From assembly GCA_024803745.1 (NCBI GenBank), contig JANJXV010000025.1, positions 15,270,341 to 15,334,340 on the forward strand: DNA of 64,000 nt. Reading direction: 5' to 3'. Position 1 is the first letter of the stretch. Every line of letters starts with the position of its first letter. Below the pieces are notes generated by a model, which had not been told where the DNA came from, searched no databases, and was given only the letters and a program-made list of their open reading frames with translations. A program made the translations under genes and the position numbers. Source of the DNA: Megascapheus bottae (lineage: Eukaryota > Chordata > Mammalia > Rodentia > Geomyidae). This document shows, piece after piece, positions 11,000-21,507 of the stretch.

Positions 11000-11245
11000 G
11001 GAGGCCTTTTCACCCTTTCTCTGGTCCCCCTGAATAGTTCTCATTCCTGTCTGTGCTGGACCACACGCTATGAACTTTGGGATCCTCTTTGTGAACCTGC
11101 AAGGCTTCACAAAGTCCCCTTGTTGTCTTTCCTGTCTCTCCTAACTAGATTTTGAGTTCCCAGAAGGTAGGCAGTTTATCAGCTTCCTCTCTTTTTTTTT
11201 CCTAACATACAATTATGGTGCTCAGTATAGATGTCTCTCTGCATG
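11000..11245 (+). mobile_element. Possible L2 3'-end remnant
   Basis: The order CTAACTAGATTTTGAGTTCCCAGAAGG ... GTGCTCAGTATAG (written here in parts) resembles the L2 tail pattern of 'tagactgtgagctcc...gtgcctggcacatag'. The match is weak and interrupted by a T-run. Confidence 0.35.
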
Positions 11246-11297
11246 GTGTGGGTTCTATCCAGCAACTGAAAATATCATAAGTCAAAAACGCATTTAA

Positions 11298-11432
11298 TAG
11301 TCAGGCATAATGGTTCACTCCTATAATCCCATTCAGCTATTCAGAAAGCTAAAATTTGAAATCTACAGTTCAAAGTCTGTCTCCTCCACATAACAAGACT
11401 TGATCCTAAATTTAAAAAAAAATTATAAAAGG
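11298..11432 (+). mobile_element. B1-like SINE left unit
   Basis: A 7SL-like unit (AATGGTTCACTCCTATAATCC, AGCTATTCAGAAAGC) ends in an A-rich linker. With the ID-like unit at 11691-11775 it may be one older B1-ID element split by the B1-Geo between them. Confidence 0.65.
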
Positions 11433-11690
11433 ATCTGGCAGTGCCTGGTGCCAATGACAATGCCCATAATCTTAGCTACTTGGGAGATTGAGAGCTGAAG
11501 ATTAGAGTTCAGAACTAGCTGGGACAGGAAAGTCTGTTATTCTTATCTCCAATTAACTACCAAAAGCCAAAAGTGAAGCTTTTGTTCAAATGGTAGAGTA
11601 CCAGTCTTGAGCAAATATACTGAGGCAACACTCAAGCTCTGAGTTCAAGCCGTAACACTGGCACAAAACAGAACTAAGCAAAACAAAAAC
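11433..11690 (+). mobile_element. B1-Geo SINE
   Basis: B1 half (AATGCCCATAATCTTAGC), linker (ATTCTTATCTCCAATTAAC), Geo half (CTTTTGTTCAAATGGTAGAG, GAGTTCAAGCCGTAAC) and a CAAAACA-rich tail. Confidence 0.88.
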
Positions 11691-11775
11691 CTGGCACTAT
11701 AAATCAGTGATTAAAAGCCTGACTTGTAGGCATGTATCTCTGGATTCAATCCCTATCACCATTAAAAAATGCTTT
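11691..11775 (+). mobile_element. ID-like SINE unit
   Basis: ATAAATCAGTGATTAAAAGC resembles a decayed A box, and CTGGATTCAATCCCTATCACC keeps the B-box and terminal pattern of ID-like units. Confidence 0.55.
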
Positions 11776-12639
11776 TAATTCACCTGATATATGTTCACCA
11801 TAGCTCAGCCTACCCTACCTACAGCATGCCCGGAACATATGCCTGCCATTGGACAAAAGCATGTAACACAGAGCCTGTTTTTGTTACTAACATGTTCAAC
11901 ATCTCATTTAATTCATTGAGCACAGTATACAATAAGGTGTCTGGTTTGTCCCTCCTGACCACACAACTGACTGGGAAAAACACATCAATCACTAGCCCAG
12001 GACAAGATCAAAATTTGAATACTGCCTTCCACTGGTTATGCATTATTTTACACCTTTGCAAAGCAGAGCAGTATCTTAAGCAAACTATTGAAACAGAAAC
12101 CAATTTGGGCTGAGTTTCTTCCTTTTTTTCCCTTCAGCTTCTTGGTTGTCATTTGGATTCTGAGGCATAATATAGAACTACAATCTGAATAGGCCTGGGT
12201 CCAGGCCAACCAGGCAGTTAAGTGAAAATAAAGTAGTAGGTCAAAGATCCCATAGTCTGTGCCAGGACATAGGAAGACAGAGCCAGGAAGCTCCTGGTAC
12301 ACAAAGCATAGTTTCCATAGTTTCTTAGTAAATAACACCTTGGATGTATTATACTCCTGATTAGGGCAAGGGCCAACTCTATGCTTCTTAGTCACTGGCC
12401 TCAGCTACAGAGGATACAGAGGCGGAACTCCATAGCAGCTTGTGATTGAGAACAGGTCCCAAATTCCCATCATACATCATAAGAGCTTTGAGAAGGCTCC
12501 ACCTAGTCCAGCTGAACTGGCTTGGTACACAACATCATAATTCTCTCGATGCTTGAATGTCAGGAACTGCTGGCTGAGAGAATGCTGTCGTGAGGCATTC
12601 TCCTACCCACTGACCTGGCTTTAGAGCTCACTCAATTAT
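11776..12639. other. Unique sequence, no gene seen
   Basis: Two chance open frames of about 115 codons lie on opposite strands (11769-12113 and 12048-12395). Neither has a recognisable motif. Confidence 0.4.
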
Positions 12640-12900
12640 CTCCAGTGTAGCAGGAAAGATACATGGAAGGCTATAAGTTGGGAAAGAGATAGAGAGGGAG
12701 CTAGAAGGTCTATGCCCTGGCCAAACTCTACCCTCGAGGTTACCAAAAGATTCATGCAAGAAGAGCTCACCCGGGGGAAGGGAAAGTGGAGAAAAACATG
12801 GGAAGGGGTAACAATGTTCAAGTAATGTACTCACTACCTTACAAATGTAACTGTGACCCCTCTATACATCATCCTGATAATGAAATTAAAAAAAAATAAA
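12640..12900 (+). mobile_element. LINE-1 3'-end remnant
   Basis: Ends in AATGTACTCACTACCTTAC ... TGTAACTGTGACCCCTC ... ATGAAATTAAAAAAAAATAAA, the wording of many mammalian L1 3' ends. It is a different subfamily from the L1 at 3.4 kb. The 5' limit is uncertain. Confidence 0.6.
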
Positions 12901-12985
12901 ATAAAGAGCTCTCTTGAAAATTCCTAGATTCTCATGAATCCTCTCTGTCTCTCTCTTTTTGCACAAGAGCAAACACTGCAAGTCT

Positions 12986-13203
12986 ATTCATACAGGCTCA
13001 CACTTGTAATTCTAGCTATTCAGGAGGCTGTGCTCTGAGTATCACAGTTCAAAGCCAGCCCAGGCAGACAAATCTGTGAGACTCTTATCTCCAATTAACC
13101 AGCAAAAGGCCAGAAAGTGTAAGAGTGTGGTTCACATGGTAGCACACCAGCCTTGAGGCAAAAATAAAAAGCCAAAGAAGGAAAAGAAGGCCCTGAGTTC
13201 AAG

Positions 13204-13204
<1 letters not shown>
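12986..13204 (+). mobile_element. B1-Geo SINE
   Basis: B1 half from GGCTCACACTTGTAATTC, linker GAGACTCTTATCTCCAATTA, and a Geo half with an internal AAGAAGG insertion. It ends GAGTTCAAGCC and runs straight into CA repeats. Confidence 0.9.

Positions 13205-13242
<38 letters not shown>
13205..13242. repeat. (CA)n microsatellite, SINE tail
   Basis: Thirty-eight bases of CA starting inside the final CC of the preceding B1-Geo. The last bases of the Geo half are missing, as if the tract replaced them. Confidence 0.95.
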
Positions 13243-13245
<3 letters not shown>

Positions 13246-13289
13246 TACAAACGCCAATGCTAACAGTCATGGAGAAAGAAATGAAGAAG

Positions 13290-13690
13290 TTATTCATTTT
13301 CACCAGTGCTTCTAATCCTCTATGGAACAATCCCCTGACATTCCCAGAGGCTCTGAGAAATTGGGCTTTTGTTTGTGTAAGTAACTTTGGTCAGGTTCTC
13401 CATGGGCTTTTGTGACAAACGGTTTAAATCCAATGCAGCCCCTGAGAGAGTTCCAGCCACTCCTGTGGAAACAAAATCACAGCTTCCAACCCATCACCCT
13501 TCCTATTGAACTGCCCCCCTCCCTCACCCCAGGTCCGCTCATTCACTAAAGGCATTCACAGCCCGAGCACACGGAGAATGTCTCCACAATAATTCACTTC
13601 GGGGTCCCCAGACTCTCCTCTGTTCAGATGCCAAAGACATCAGCGGGTAATTTCAGACTCCACTGCTGAAGAGAAGGAAAGTAAGTGGCA
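13290..13690. other. Candidate regulatory block
   Basis: Repeat-free, GC-richer sequence that keeps several CpGs (near 13420, 13536, 13566, 13601 and 13645) in CpG-poor surroundings. No coding pattern was seen. The reading as a conserved non-coding element is inference only. Confidence 0.25.
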
Positions 13691-13978
13691 AGTTCAAGTG
13701 AGCATTATGATGATTGCAGCTTCTGCAAGAAAATGGACCCCACGTGTGGGTCAGTTACTATTCAGCTTCCCTGCGGTGGGTCTTCCTCCCTTCAAAGACT
13801 GCCTCTCTGATCTCAGGAAGAAAAGAACTGGAGAAGGCGGGGCTGGATTTGAATGGAGAGAAAATTAATGAAGTTACCTCTCCACAGACTAGCAACTTTA
13901 CTACTTCCTTCTACCACCTTAGCCGTGGGTTCCTACCTTGCACAAACTAAAAGGCTGCCATGAGTCATACCTTTTCTT

Positions 13979-13979
<1 letters not shown>
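13691..13979. other. Unique sequence, no gene seen
   Basis: Contains an open frame of 78 codons (13714-13950) without a motif. No repeat was recognised. Confidence 0.4.
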
Positions 13980-13980
<1 letters not shown>

Positions 13981-14016
<36 letters not shown>

Positions 14017-14502
14017 GTCCCAGGACATTATTAGGAGCTGGAGCTTGAATGTACTTTGGTACTGGGGCTTGAACTCTTAGCCTCATATTCTGACTCAGCT
14101 TTTTGGCTCGTGGCTTGAACCAACCCTCTGCTCCACTTCTGGCCTTTTTTTTTTTTTTTTGCCAGTCCTAGGCTTGAGCTCAGGGCCTGAGCACTGTCCT
14201 TGGACTTTCTCAAGGCTAGAGCTCTACCACTTGAGCCTCAGCACCATTTCCATCTTTTTTCAATGTATGTGGTACCGAGGAATTGAACCCAGATCTTGGT
14301 GCATGCTAGGCAAGCACTTTACCACTAGGCCAAACTCTCACCCCACCTTTTTTTTTTTTTTTTTTTTTGCTTGTTTGATAGCAGGCTCACTGGAAATAAT
14401 GGTCTTATAGATTTGTCTGCTTGGGCTGGCTTTGAACCATGATTTTCAGATTTTGGCATCCTGAGTAGCTTGGGTTACAGGCATGAGCCACTAGTTCATG
14501 GC
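13981..14502 (-). mobile_element. B1-Geo SINE, split by IDL-Geo
   Basis: The (GT)n tail at 13981-14014 and Geo half reach about 14143. The B1 half resumes at about 14360 (TTGTCTGCTTGGGCTGGC, GGCATGAGCCACTAG). The interruption is a minus-strand IDL-Geo with long T-runs at both junctions. Confidence 0.88.
14144..14345 (-). mobile_element. IDL-Geo SINE nested in B1-Geo
   Basis: Near-consensus minus copy: T-run, GCCAGTCCTAGGCTTGAGC, CTACCACTTGAGCCTCAGC, GAATTGAACCCAGATC, and TACCACTAGGCCAAACTC. The low divergence indicates a relatively recent insertion. Confidence 0.95.
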
Positions 14503-15744
14503 TTCTTATCTATGAGAGGATCACAGAGATAGTAGCTTTATCTACCACATGGAGGTGAGGATAAAACAGAAAGCCATACATAAAACTCTTAAAAAAAAAA
14601 AACCAAAAAACACTATGTGTCATCACTGGTTTTGCCTAGGCGATGTTAACCCAGCATTCCATACATACTGCCTTTATTCAGAGGAAACAATCTAGTTTCT
14701 GTGGGACATGCATTTATTGGATGGAGACAAATACATTCACAGAGTCTCTCTCTCTCTGCCTTCCCTGAGTTCTCTATCTGCTTACAAATAATAATTGCTC
14801 TGGAAAGAAATGGCTGGTAGAGAGAAGCATCGAGGAGAGTTCAGTTAATCCTGCCAGGGAATTCAGTGCAGGATTTCACAGAAAAGGTATGATCTGAGCA
14901 GTCTCTTGAAGGTAGAAAAGATGAATTTTTTATTTAGGTTAAAATAGGCACTAAGGAATTAAAGGCCATTAAAGGAATATTTAAGATGGAAGGAGGGGTG
15001 AGGGTGTCCTTGGGGTCATGAAAGAACTAGATAATTGAGGTCAAGGTTGAAAATCACTGTCTGTCATTATAGCAGTGATAAGAAAAATCGATCTGGAATT
15101 ATCTGCCAGGGCTACAAAGCACCTACCTTTCTCACCACTCCCTTGCAGGGGGCTGTGCCTGCCTCTCCCAGGCGGAGGGTCCTGAGAAGGGCATTTCCTA
15201 TTTAGAGGCTCTGTTCTCCATCAATTTCAAAATGTATTTACAAAGGATACATATTTATTCCCCAAACAAATCATCACAATTGTCAAACAAATCCTAGTTT
15301 ATTAAGACTGATGTCAGAAATAATTTGCTAATTATGTAAATGAATAAAATGTGCTTCTAATTAATCTCCAGGCTTTCCTTGTATTAAGAAGCATAAGTTT
15401 TGTTTTTATCTTGCTATGGAGTTGCTGTGTTCAACAATTACCATGAAGGAAGAACATTGGATATAGAGAGCTACGACTGAACACATTTACTCAGTAAGGT
15501 CAACAATCTCCAGGCAATTCCAGGCAGTCCATGAAATGTAACAAAATGATCAATTTATGAAGAGCAACTTTAAACATTGAAAATTAAGGGGAAGAATGAT
15601 TCTGCTTCAATTCAACTAACTGTGGTGGTCGGCATAAACTGGCTTAGGCTGTCTTTTGCTTTCTTTGTAAACTCTTTCTATATCTTCCTATATCTCTTCT
15701 CTTTGTCTCTTATTCTCCCTGTCTTTCTATCTCTCTTTGGCTCT
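14503..15744. other. Unique sequence, AT-rich core
   Basis: No gene or repeat was recognised. At 15230-15400 there is an AT-rich stretch with several homeodomain-like TAAT cores (TAATTTGCTAATTATG, TCTAATTAATC). A pyrimidine-rich run follows at 15640-15740. Confidence 0.4.
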
Positions 15745-15815
15745 CTGTAACCCCCTCCCAAGGCCTTTTCTTTCCCAGCCAAATGCACTACCATTAAGCT
15801 ATACCCCTAATCCCA
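15745..15815 (-). mobile_element. ID-like SINE monomer
   Basis: AATGCACTACCATTAAGCTATACCCC (split here: CACTACCATTAAGC, TATACCCCTAATCCC) is the complement of a tRNA-like A-box end. The rest is degraded. Confidence 0.5.
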
Positions 15816-15996
15816 AACTTCACTGTCTCTTAATATCCACCAATGCCTCCTCATCGCAGGGCTGAATTTTGTGCATCCCTTTCAATTGTAGTTCACCAAT
15901 TTTGTCCTTTTCTGTATCTAATTTCTCAATGCATGTCAAAAGAACTAGAGATTGAGCGATTGTAAGCCATTTTTGTACATATTTATGTATAGTATG

Positions 15997-16165
15997 AGCA
16001 CAAGCAGAAAAGTCTGTGGGACTCTTATCTCAAGTTAACCAGCAAAAGGCCAGAAGTGGAGGTGTGGCTCAAGAGGTAGAGTGTTAGCCTAGAGTATAAA
16101 AGCTAAGGGACAGCACCCTGACTCAAACTCAAGTTACTGGCACCATCCAACAAAAACAACCCACA
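15997..16165 (+). mobile_element. B1-Geo SINE, 5'-truncated
   Basis: Starts within the linker region (AAGTCTGTGGGACTCTTATC) and keeps the Geo half GTGTGGCTCAAGAGGTAGAG. The tail is CAACAAAAACAA rather than CA. Confidence 0.85.
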
Positions 16166-16599
16166 GGTTAAACCCAATGAATCATAAGTTAAATGATTGT
16201 AGTTTTAACTCAGTAGGTATTGAGGTGATTCTTCAATGCTAATTTACACAGAGTTATAAAAAAGTAAAGGTATGCTCATGGAATGGCAGATAAAATAGGA
16301 GCCTGCTTCAAATCCAGCCACAGACCTTAATCAGGAGTTTATAGACCATTACAGAGGCATAAAACCCATTGGCTATCATTTCCTTGAGAAAATATGAAAA
16401 GATTGTTACAAAGCCCATTTGTTCCAAATAGGTCTCTTGCCAGTGAACTATGCTATGAAGTTCCTATCTACATCAAATCATGCTTGAGTTCCCAAGCAAT
16501 GCCATTGAACGACAGCCAGTTCTGATTCTTAAGAACTCTGTAATCAGACACTGGAATCAGTCCTGGGATCCTCAGTACCACCCTTTACAAATCATGGTA

Positions 16600-16680
16600 A
16601 TGACATTATCATGGAGATAATATTATCTACTTTATAGAGCTATCGTAAAGATTAAAGCATGTATATAGTTCAGGTGCAAT
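16600..16680 (+). mobile_element. MIR fragment
   Basis: GATAATATTATCTACTTTATAGAGC followed by GTAAAGATTAAAGCATG (in parts) parallels the MIR core 'gataataatagtacctacctcatag...gaggattaaatgag'. Confidence 0.5.
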
Positions 16681-16814
16681 GCTATATATGTGTATATATA
16701 CGTGTGTATAAATATGTATATGTACTAAAATCTTAGCTCTTCCCTATGAGACTGATAGCTGCAAAGGTAATATGGTAAGTACTTGCTAGTACATTATTCC
16801 ATTTCCTTTTCTTA

Positions 16815-16915
16815 ATATCATTGGTTATTATGCACCCATCTTACAAATGAGGTGACAGAGGTACAGAGAAATTAAGTAACTTGCCTGGTACCACATGGCT
16901 GAGAGAGCTGGCAGC
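16815..16915 (-). mobile_element. MIR fragment
   Basis: CCATCTTACAAATGAGGTGAC, GAGAAATTAAGTAACTTGCC and ACCACATGGCTGAGAGAG match the reverse complement of the MIR core in order. Confidence 0.75.
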
Positions 16916-17239
16916 TACCAACTTCATCCCTTATGCTACCTCTTATTCCAGCCTTGTGTAGAAATTGAGAGCTAGATTCTCTTCTATGAGTACTTGGAAT
17001 TAAGGTGTCCATCCTGGGAGAGGGTAATGACACCAACTTTTAAAAATGTGATCCCATGTGAATTTTCATTGTTTCAATTGGTTGTCAGGACCAGATCTCC
17101 ACAGGGCACTCAGTCTGCCAGGAGTGTTTCCTTGAAGTCCTTTCCTGACTCCTACCTAAAACTCTCATCATGTGCAAAAATCAAAGCCTGCTAAAAGGTT
17201 CTAAGGTTTCCCTAATGAAGAAAAATGTTGGATATCCTT

Positions 17240-17330
17240 ACAAGTGACTTATAAATTGTATGAACTTGGGCAGAACACAAACTTCCTAAGTTTTGGTTTC
17301 TTCATCTGCAAAAATGTCATTTCAGGGGAA
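17240..17330 (+). mobile_element. MIR fragment
   Basis: ATGAACTTGGGCAGAACAC then GTTTCTTCATCTGCAAAAATG follow the MIR order 'gaccttgggcaa...agtttcctcatctgtaaaatg'. Confidence 0.65.
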
Positions 17331-18090
17331 AGAGGAATAGATGGAGGACACAGAATAAAAGAGAGCTACACAGAGAGGCCAAGAGAACTAAACCCAGCAC
17401 CTTCCACAGACTTAGCATTCAATGTCATTTATTAGTTCTTCTATTCACAACTGAGTTCCCATAGCATTTGTATTTCACTTAGTTGCATGGAATATGTTTA
17501 ATTATATACTTCTCTTGTGCTTGTGTGTGAGGCTTTGCAAGACCAGCAAGCAGAGGGCATGTTTCTTGGTGACTCTAGTCCTTACTTAGCCCTGCAGTCA
17601 GCCACACTCAGCATTGGCTGTGTTTGATGAAATTGATTTATTCCAACTGTGAGCCCTTCTCTTAGGCTTTTAGCTTTCCTGAAGAAACTTCAGTGTGTTC
17701 TGTTGTAATGCAAACCTTAATATAGCGAACTACATTGGTAATTTTCAAAGATGGTTGTTCAGTGTTTAACAATGACCAACTTTCTTCAAACAAATTCATA
17801 CATAAAGCCTAAAACGTAAAATGCATTACCTGCTGAGATGCAACCTGGGTTAAAAGGGGCTGTGAAGTGCAGACTGTAGCCCCAGCCCCTATGCACGTGC
17901 ACACACCCTCACCCACCTTTAAAAGCTTCTGCAGCCCCTCAAGAATGCCTGTGGTTTTGTGTATGCTGTTGAGCAGACTCTGTTGTGTTTCAGATTTCTT
18001 AGAGTAGGGGCCAGAATTCCAACTCTCCCTCTCCCCCCTGCCCCAGTTGAAACCATCTACAAACATTAACTTGTAAAGGATTGAGAAAAA
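17331..18090. other. Unique sequence, no gene seen
   Basis: No repeat or coding signature was recognised between the MIR remnant and the pyrimidine tract. Confidence 0.45.
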
Positions 18091-18159
18091 CCTTCCTTCC
18101 TTCCTTCCTTCCTTCCTTCCTTCCTTCCTTCCTTCCTTCCTTCCTTCTTTCTTTCTTTC

Positions 18160-18206
<47 letters not shown>

Positions 18207-18252
18207 CTCTCTCTCTTATCTTTTGTTTCCTTATTTTCCTTCTTCCCTTTCT

Positions 18253-18312
<60 letters not shown>

Positions 18313-18325
18313 TCCTTTTCTTTCT
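18091..18325. repeat. (CCTT)n/(CTTT)n pyrimidine tract
   Basis: A compound tract of CCTT then CTTT, with a short CT segment and an impure middle near 18220-18250. Nearly every base on the plus strand is a pyrimidine for about 235 bases, which can form triplex (H-DNA) structures. Lys/Glu/Arg-rich and Ser/Phe/Leu-rich open frames across it are translation artefacts. Confidence 0.95.
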
Positions 18326-18329
18326 TTTT

Positions 18330-18592
18330 GGATATCTGCATGTGTGCACACATGTGCATGCACATGCACACATACCAGTATTGGACTTGAACTCAGGACC
18401 TCATATCATATTCTTGCTTGACCTTTTCGTTCAAGGCTGGCATTCTACCACTTGAATCCCCAGCTTCATTTGTGGCTTTCTGCTGGTGAGCTGAAGATTA
18501 AGACTCTCAAATTTGTCTGCCTGGGTTGGCTCTGATCCTCAGATCCTGAGTAGCTAAGATTATAGGTGTGAGCTACCAGTACCCAGATGAGA
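18330..18592 (-). mobile_element. B1-Geo SINE with palindromic tail
   Basis: Minus copy with CTACCACTTGAATCCCCAGC (Geo half) and GATCCTCAGATCCTGAGTAG (B1 half). Its tail at 18341-18372 is a mutated CA tract that includes the perfect 16-bp palindrome CATGTGCATGCACATG at 18351-18366. Confidence 0.88.
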
Positions 18593-18702
18593 AAGACATT
18601 TCTAAAGAGGGGGAAAAGAGTAAGTCCCCAAACCCTGCTAAATTCTTCAAGGGACAAAGATGAGAAGTACAGAGCTATTGAAAAACCTTTTAAAATTTAT
18701 TT

Positions 18703-18925
18703 ATTATTTTTTGTCAGTTGAGGGGCTTGAACTCAGTCTGGCCACTGTCCCTGAGTTTTTGGTTTTGCTCAAAATTAGCACGCTAACTCTTTGAGCCACA
18801 GCTCCACTTCCTTGGAGATAAAAGTCTCATGGATTTTCCTGCCCCCAGGTTGGCTTTGAATCATGATCTTTGATCTCAGCCTCCTGAGCAGCTAGGATTA
18901 CAGATGTGAGCCATCAGTGCCAGGC
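18703..18925 (-). mobile_element. B1-Geo SINE
   Basis: Minus copy with GGGGCTTGAACTCAGTC, TTTGAGCCACAGCTCCAC and CTCCTGAGCAGCTAGGATTA. The junction between halves is shortened, and the tail is T-rich on this strand rather than TG. Confidence 0.9.
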
Positions 18926-19094
18926 TCTATTGGAATATCCTAGGGGGAAAAAAGTTAACAGTGCCTAGACTGAGCCATGGAACTCTTTTAACACAGGAAA
19001 AAATAACATCATTAAGAAGAATATAGCTTGTCAATACTCCAATGGGCAGATGTGTTTGTCCTTCCACTTAGCCTCTCTGGAGAAACTAAGAAAA

Positions 19095-19270
19095 AATGTT
19101 TATCAAGAATTTGCTTTGTACTAGGGGATTTTTATCTTCCCACTTCATCAAGCCTGTGAAATAGGCATCATGAATAAGACAAATAAGGAAACCAGGGCAG
19201 AAAGACTGTGTCTATTCCTTAGCATCTCACAGAGAACAAGTAATGGCCCAGACTGAAACTGTGTTTACAC
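19095..19270 (-). mobile_element. MIR fragment
   Basis: TTTGCTTTGTACTAGGGG, CCTGTGAAATAGGCATCATG, CAAATAAGGAAACCAGGGC and AACAAGTAATGGCCCAGAC follow the minus-strand MIR order. Confidence 0.65.
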
Positions 19271-19374
19271 CTGACTATTTCCTGGACCATTCTGTTTGCT
19301 CCTGCCTCTGAGAGAAATCGTCACATGAACTCTGAATGAAGGAACCAAGTCAGTCCTATCCTCCTTTCCCCATT

Positions 19375-19545
19375 GCTTAGAAATCTCCTGGAGAGGTATT
19401 CAAATGCAGTTGATACCTTGGCCCTACAGATTTAGCTTCCATTCTATGAAGGTTGCAGGTAGGCCTAGGAATCTGCATTTTAAGTAGAAACCAGAGATGA
19501 CTTCGAGTGTAAGCAGACGTTCACTTTTATTTTGAAAGCACTGCC
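19375..19545 (+). mobile_element. MER5A-like hAT DNA transposon relic
   Basis: AAATCTCCTGGAGAGG ... TTGGCCCTACAGATTTAGC ... AGGCCTAGGAATCTGCATTT is the order of the non-autonomous MER5A element 'cacctggagag...gcccccc...ccgagaatttgcattt'. Terminal repeats are too decayed to delimit. Confidence 0.55.
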
Positions 19546-20252
19546 TTTAGGATACAATCAAGATCCTCAATAAAGATAGAACAGAGAGAGCTTTAGGTCA
19601 CACTTTTATTTTGGCTGTTGGAAAAGTTTCCAAAGGAGTGTGCCTTCAAGTTAATAAGGATGGGATGTGGCTGTGGTAGCCAGGGCAATCCTAAATTTGT
19701 TCCGGTCCTCTATCGCCCAAGCCAAGAAGATGTCACTAATCCCCAAGAGCTAGCTGTCCCGAGACAGTGTTTGGATAAAAAGAGAAAGAGAGGGCACCCC
19801 CATCTCCCTTCTTTGAAACATAAAAGGTAAAGGCTGTAAGGAGAAGGCTGATGGTGACAGATGTAAGAAGTTTATTATAATATTGCAGAGATCCAGATTA
19901 GGAAAAGCATTTAAAATCCAATTTTTCAGCTTAAAGCAGGAAGCAAATGAGGCCATTCTGGTATGTCACTAGTTTCAGAGAACTAATTGATAGCACATCT
20001 GTAAGCTGTTTTGCAAGCTGACTGTTCTGCCCAATGGATGGAGACTTGAGATTGAAATCTTGGAGCTCATCACCTAAAAGGAATCTGATTAGGGTAAGCA
20101 GGGTAGGAAGTTGTTTTGCTGGGACCAATTTCAGAATAAGTTTCCAGATGTGGGCAAATCTGAATTGGATAAAGAGGGTCCCAAGGGTTGGAATAATCAA
20201 GACCCCAACCTTGAAGGGCTGCCAAATGGCATGGAGCCCCCTCTTCCCTTCT
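19546..20252. other. Unique sequence, no gene seen
   Basis: No repeat was recognised. The 172-codon minus-strand frame and the 152-codon plus-strand frame here are open mainly because of the adjacent TCTG/TC tract. Confidence 0.5.
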
Positions 20253-20437
20253 GACTCTCTCTCTCTCTGTCTCTGTCTCTCTGTCTCTGTCTGTCTCTCT
20301 GTCTCTCTGTCTCTCTCTCTGTCTCTCTCTCTCTCTGTCTGTCTGTCTCTCTGTCTCTGTCTGTCTCTCTGTCTCTCTGTCTCTCTGTCTCTCTCTCTCT
20401 CTGTCTCTCTCTCTGTCTCTCTCTGTCTCTCTCTCTC
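20253..20437. repeat. (TC)n/(TCTG)n compound tract
   Basis: About 185 bases of mixed CT dinucleotides and CTGT units on the plus strand, imperfect throughout. Not attached to a visible SINE. Confidence 0.95.
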
Positions 20438-20884
20438 AGAATTTAACATTAAATTTGAATGTCAGGTGTCAAAGTGTTATCAAGGTGAATGAACTAAAGA
20501 ACCCTCAGCAAAGGCCTTTTACATGTTCCCCCTTCTCAAATGATCAGATTAATCATGAGATCTTCCTGGGTGGTAGCTTAGCTCTTTCTCTAAATTTTGG
20601 AAATAAAGCCCAGGGGAATCTGTAAAGACAGGTAAGCAATGATTGTACAAGAAATCATGTGCCACTGGTTTCCCAGAAGTACTGACTGGTAGAATGTCTA
20701 TAAGCTGTTTTGGAAACCTGAACATCTATTCTTTCAAACATCTGGAAAAAGAAAGAACAAAATTACCAGAAATTGATTGGTGCAAAGTGATACATGCAGA
20801 GAATAATAAAGCAAAGATAAATTTCTAAACAGCTAGATCTTCAAAAATCCCTGGTACAAGGGAATGTTTTGATTATTTTTTTAA
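20438..20884. other. Unique sequence, no gene seen
   Basis: AT-rich single-copy sequence. No motif was recognised. Confidence 0.45.
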
Positions 20885-21110
20885 ACTTCAGATGGTTTTA
20901 TAAGGGGGTTACAATTTTACATGTCCATTTATATATTTAATACTTCTTGATCACAGTCACCCCTCCCATCAGTCTCCCCCAATTCAACTTCCCTTTCAAC
21001 CCTCAGACTCATTTCAGGTTTCTCACTTCCTTTATTACATATGTACACTGAGTATTCTGACTGTATTAGTCACATGGATATGTTTCTTAAACGTTTTAAA
21101 TTATATTTGC
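20885..21110 (-). mobile_element. Old LINE-1-like 3' remnant
   Basis: TTGATCACAGTCACCCCTCCC and CCCCCAATTCAACTTCCC resemble minus-strand L1 3' UTR. Similar wording recurs at 23.5, 41.2 and 57.0 kb, supporting a dispersed family. Confidence 0.45.
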
Positions 21111-21114
21111 ATTT

Positions 21115-21116
<2 letters not shown>

Positions 21117-21174
<58 letters not shown>
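21117..21174. repeat. (TG)n microsatellite, SINE tail
   Basis: About 55 bases of almost pure TG that join the tail side of the following minus-strand B1-Geo. Confidence 0.95.
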
Positions 21175-21177
<3 letters not shown>

Positions 21178-21422
21178 GTCATGGAATTTGAACTCAGTGC
21201 CTAGGCACCATGCCTGAATTTCTGTTGCTAAAGGCTAGCACTCTAGCACTTGACCCACAGAGCCACTTTTGACTTATTTTTTTTGGAGTGCTGGGAAAGG
21301 TAGTTTACTGGAGATAATGAGTCTTACAGACTTTCCTGCCTGAGCTGGCTTTGAAATACTCTCCTCAGAGCTCAGCCTCCTGAGTAGCTAGGATAACAGG
21401 TATGAACCACTGGTGCTTGGCT
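21175..21422 (-). mobile_element. B1-Geo SINE
   Basis: Minus copy: GGAATTTGAACTCAGTGCC, CTAGCACTTGACCCACAG, CAGCCTCCTGAGTAGCTAGG, AGGTATGAACCACTGGTGC. A T-rich insertion sits between the halves. Confidence 0.92.
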
Positions 21423-21507
21423 TTATAATTATCAATAGTCATACAATACACTTATCTACAATTGTACATAGGAGTTCCTGTTCAAAAACTCAATTTCTTA
21501 AATAAAG

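Noticed and set aside
17809..18455. Open frames of 186 and 124 codons on both strands
   Set aside because: They are translations of the CCTT/CTTT tract (Lys/Glu/Arg-rich one way, Ser/Phe/Leu-rich the other), with no ordinary sequence of coding type.
19931..20492. 172-codon minus and 152-codon plus open frames
   Set aside because: Most of their length is translated TC/TCTG repeat. The remainder has no domain, and both strands are equally open.
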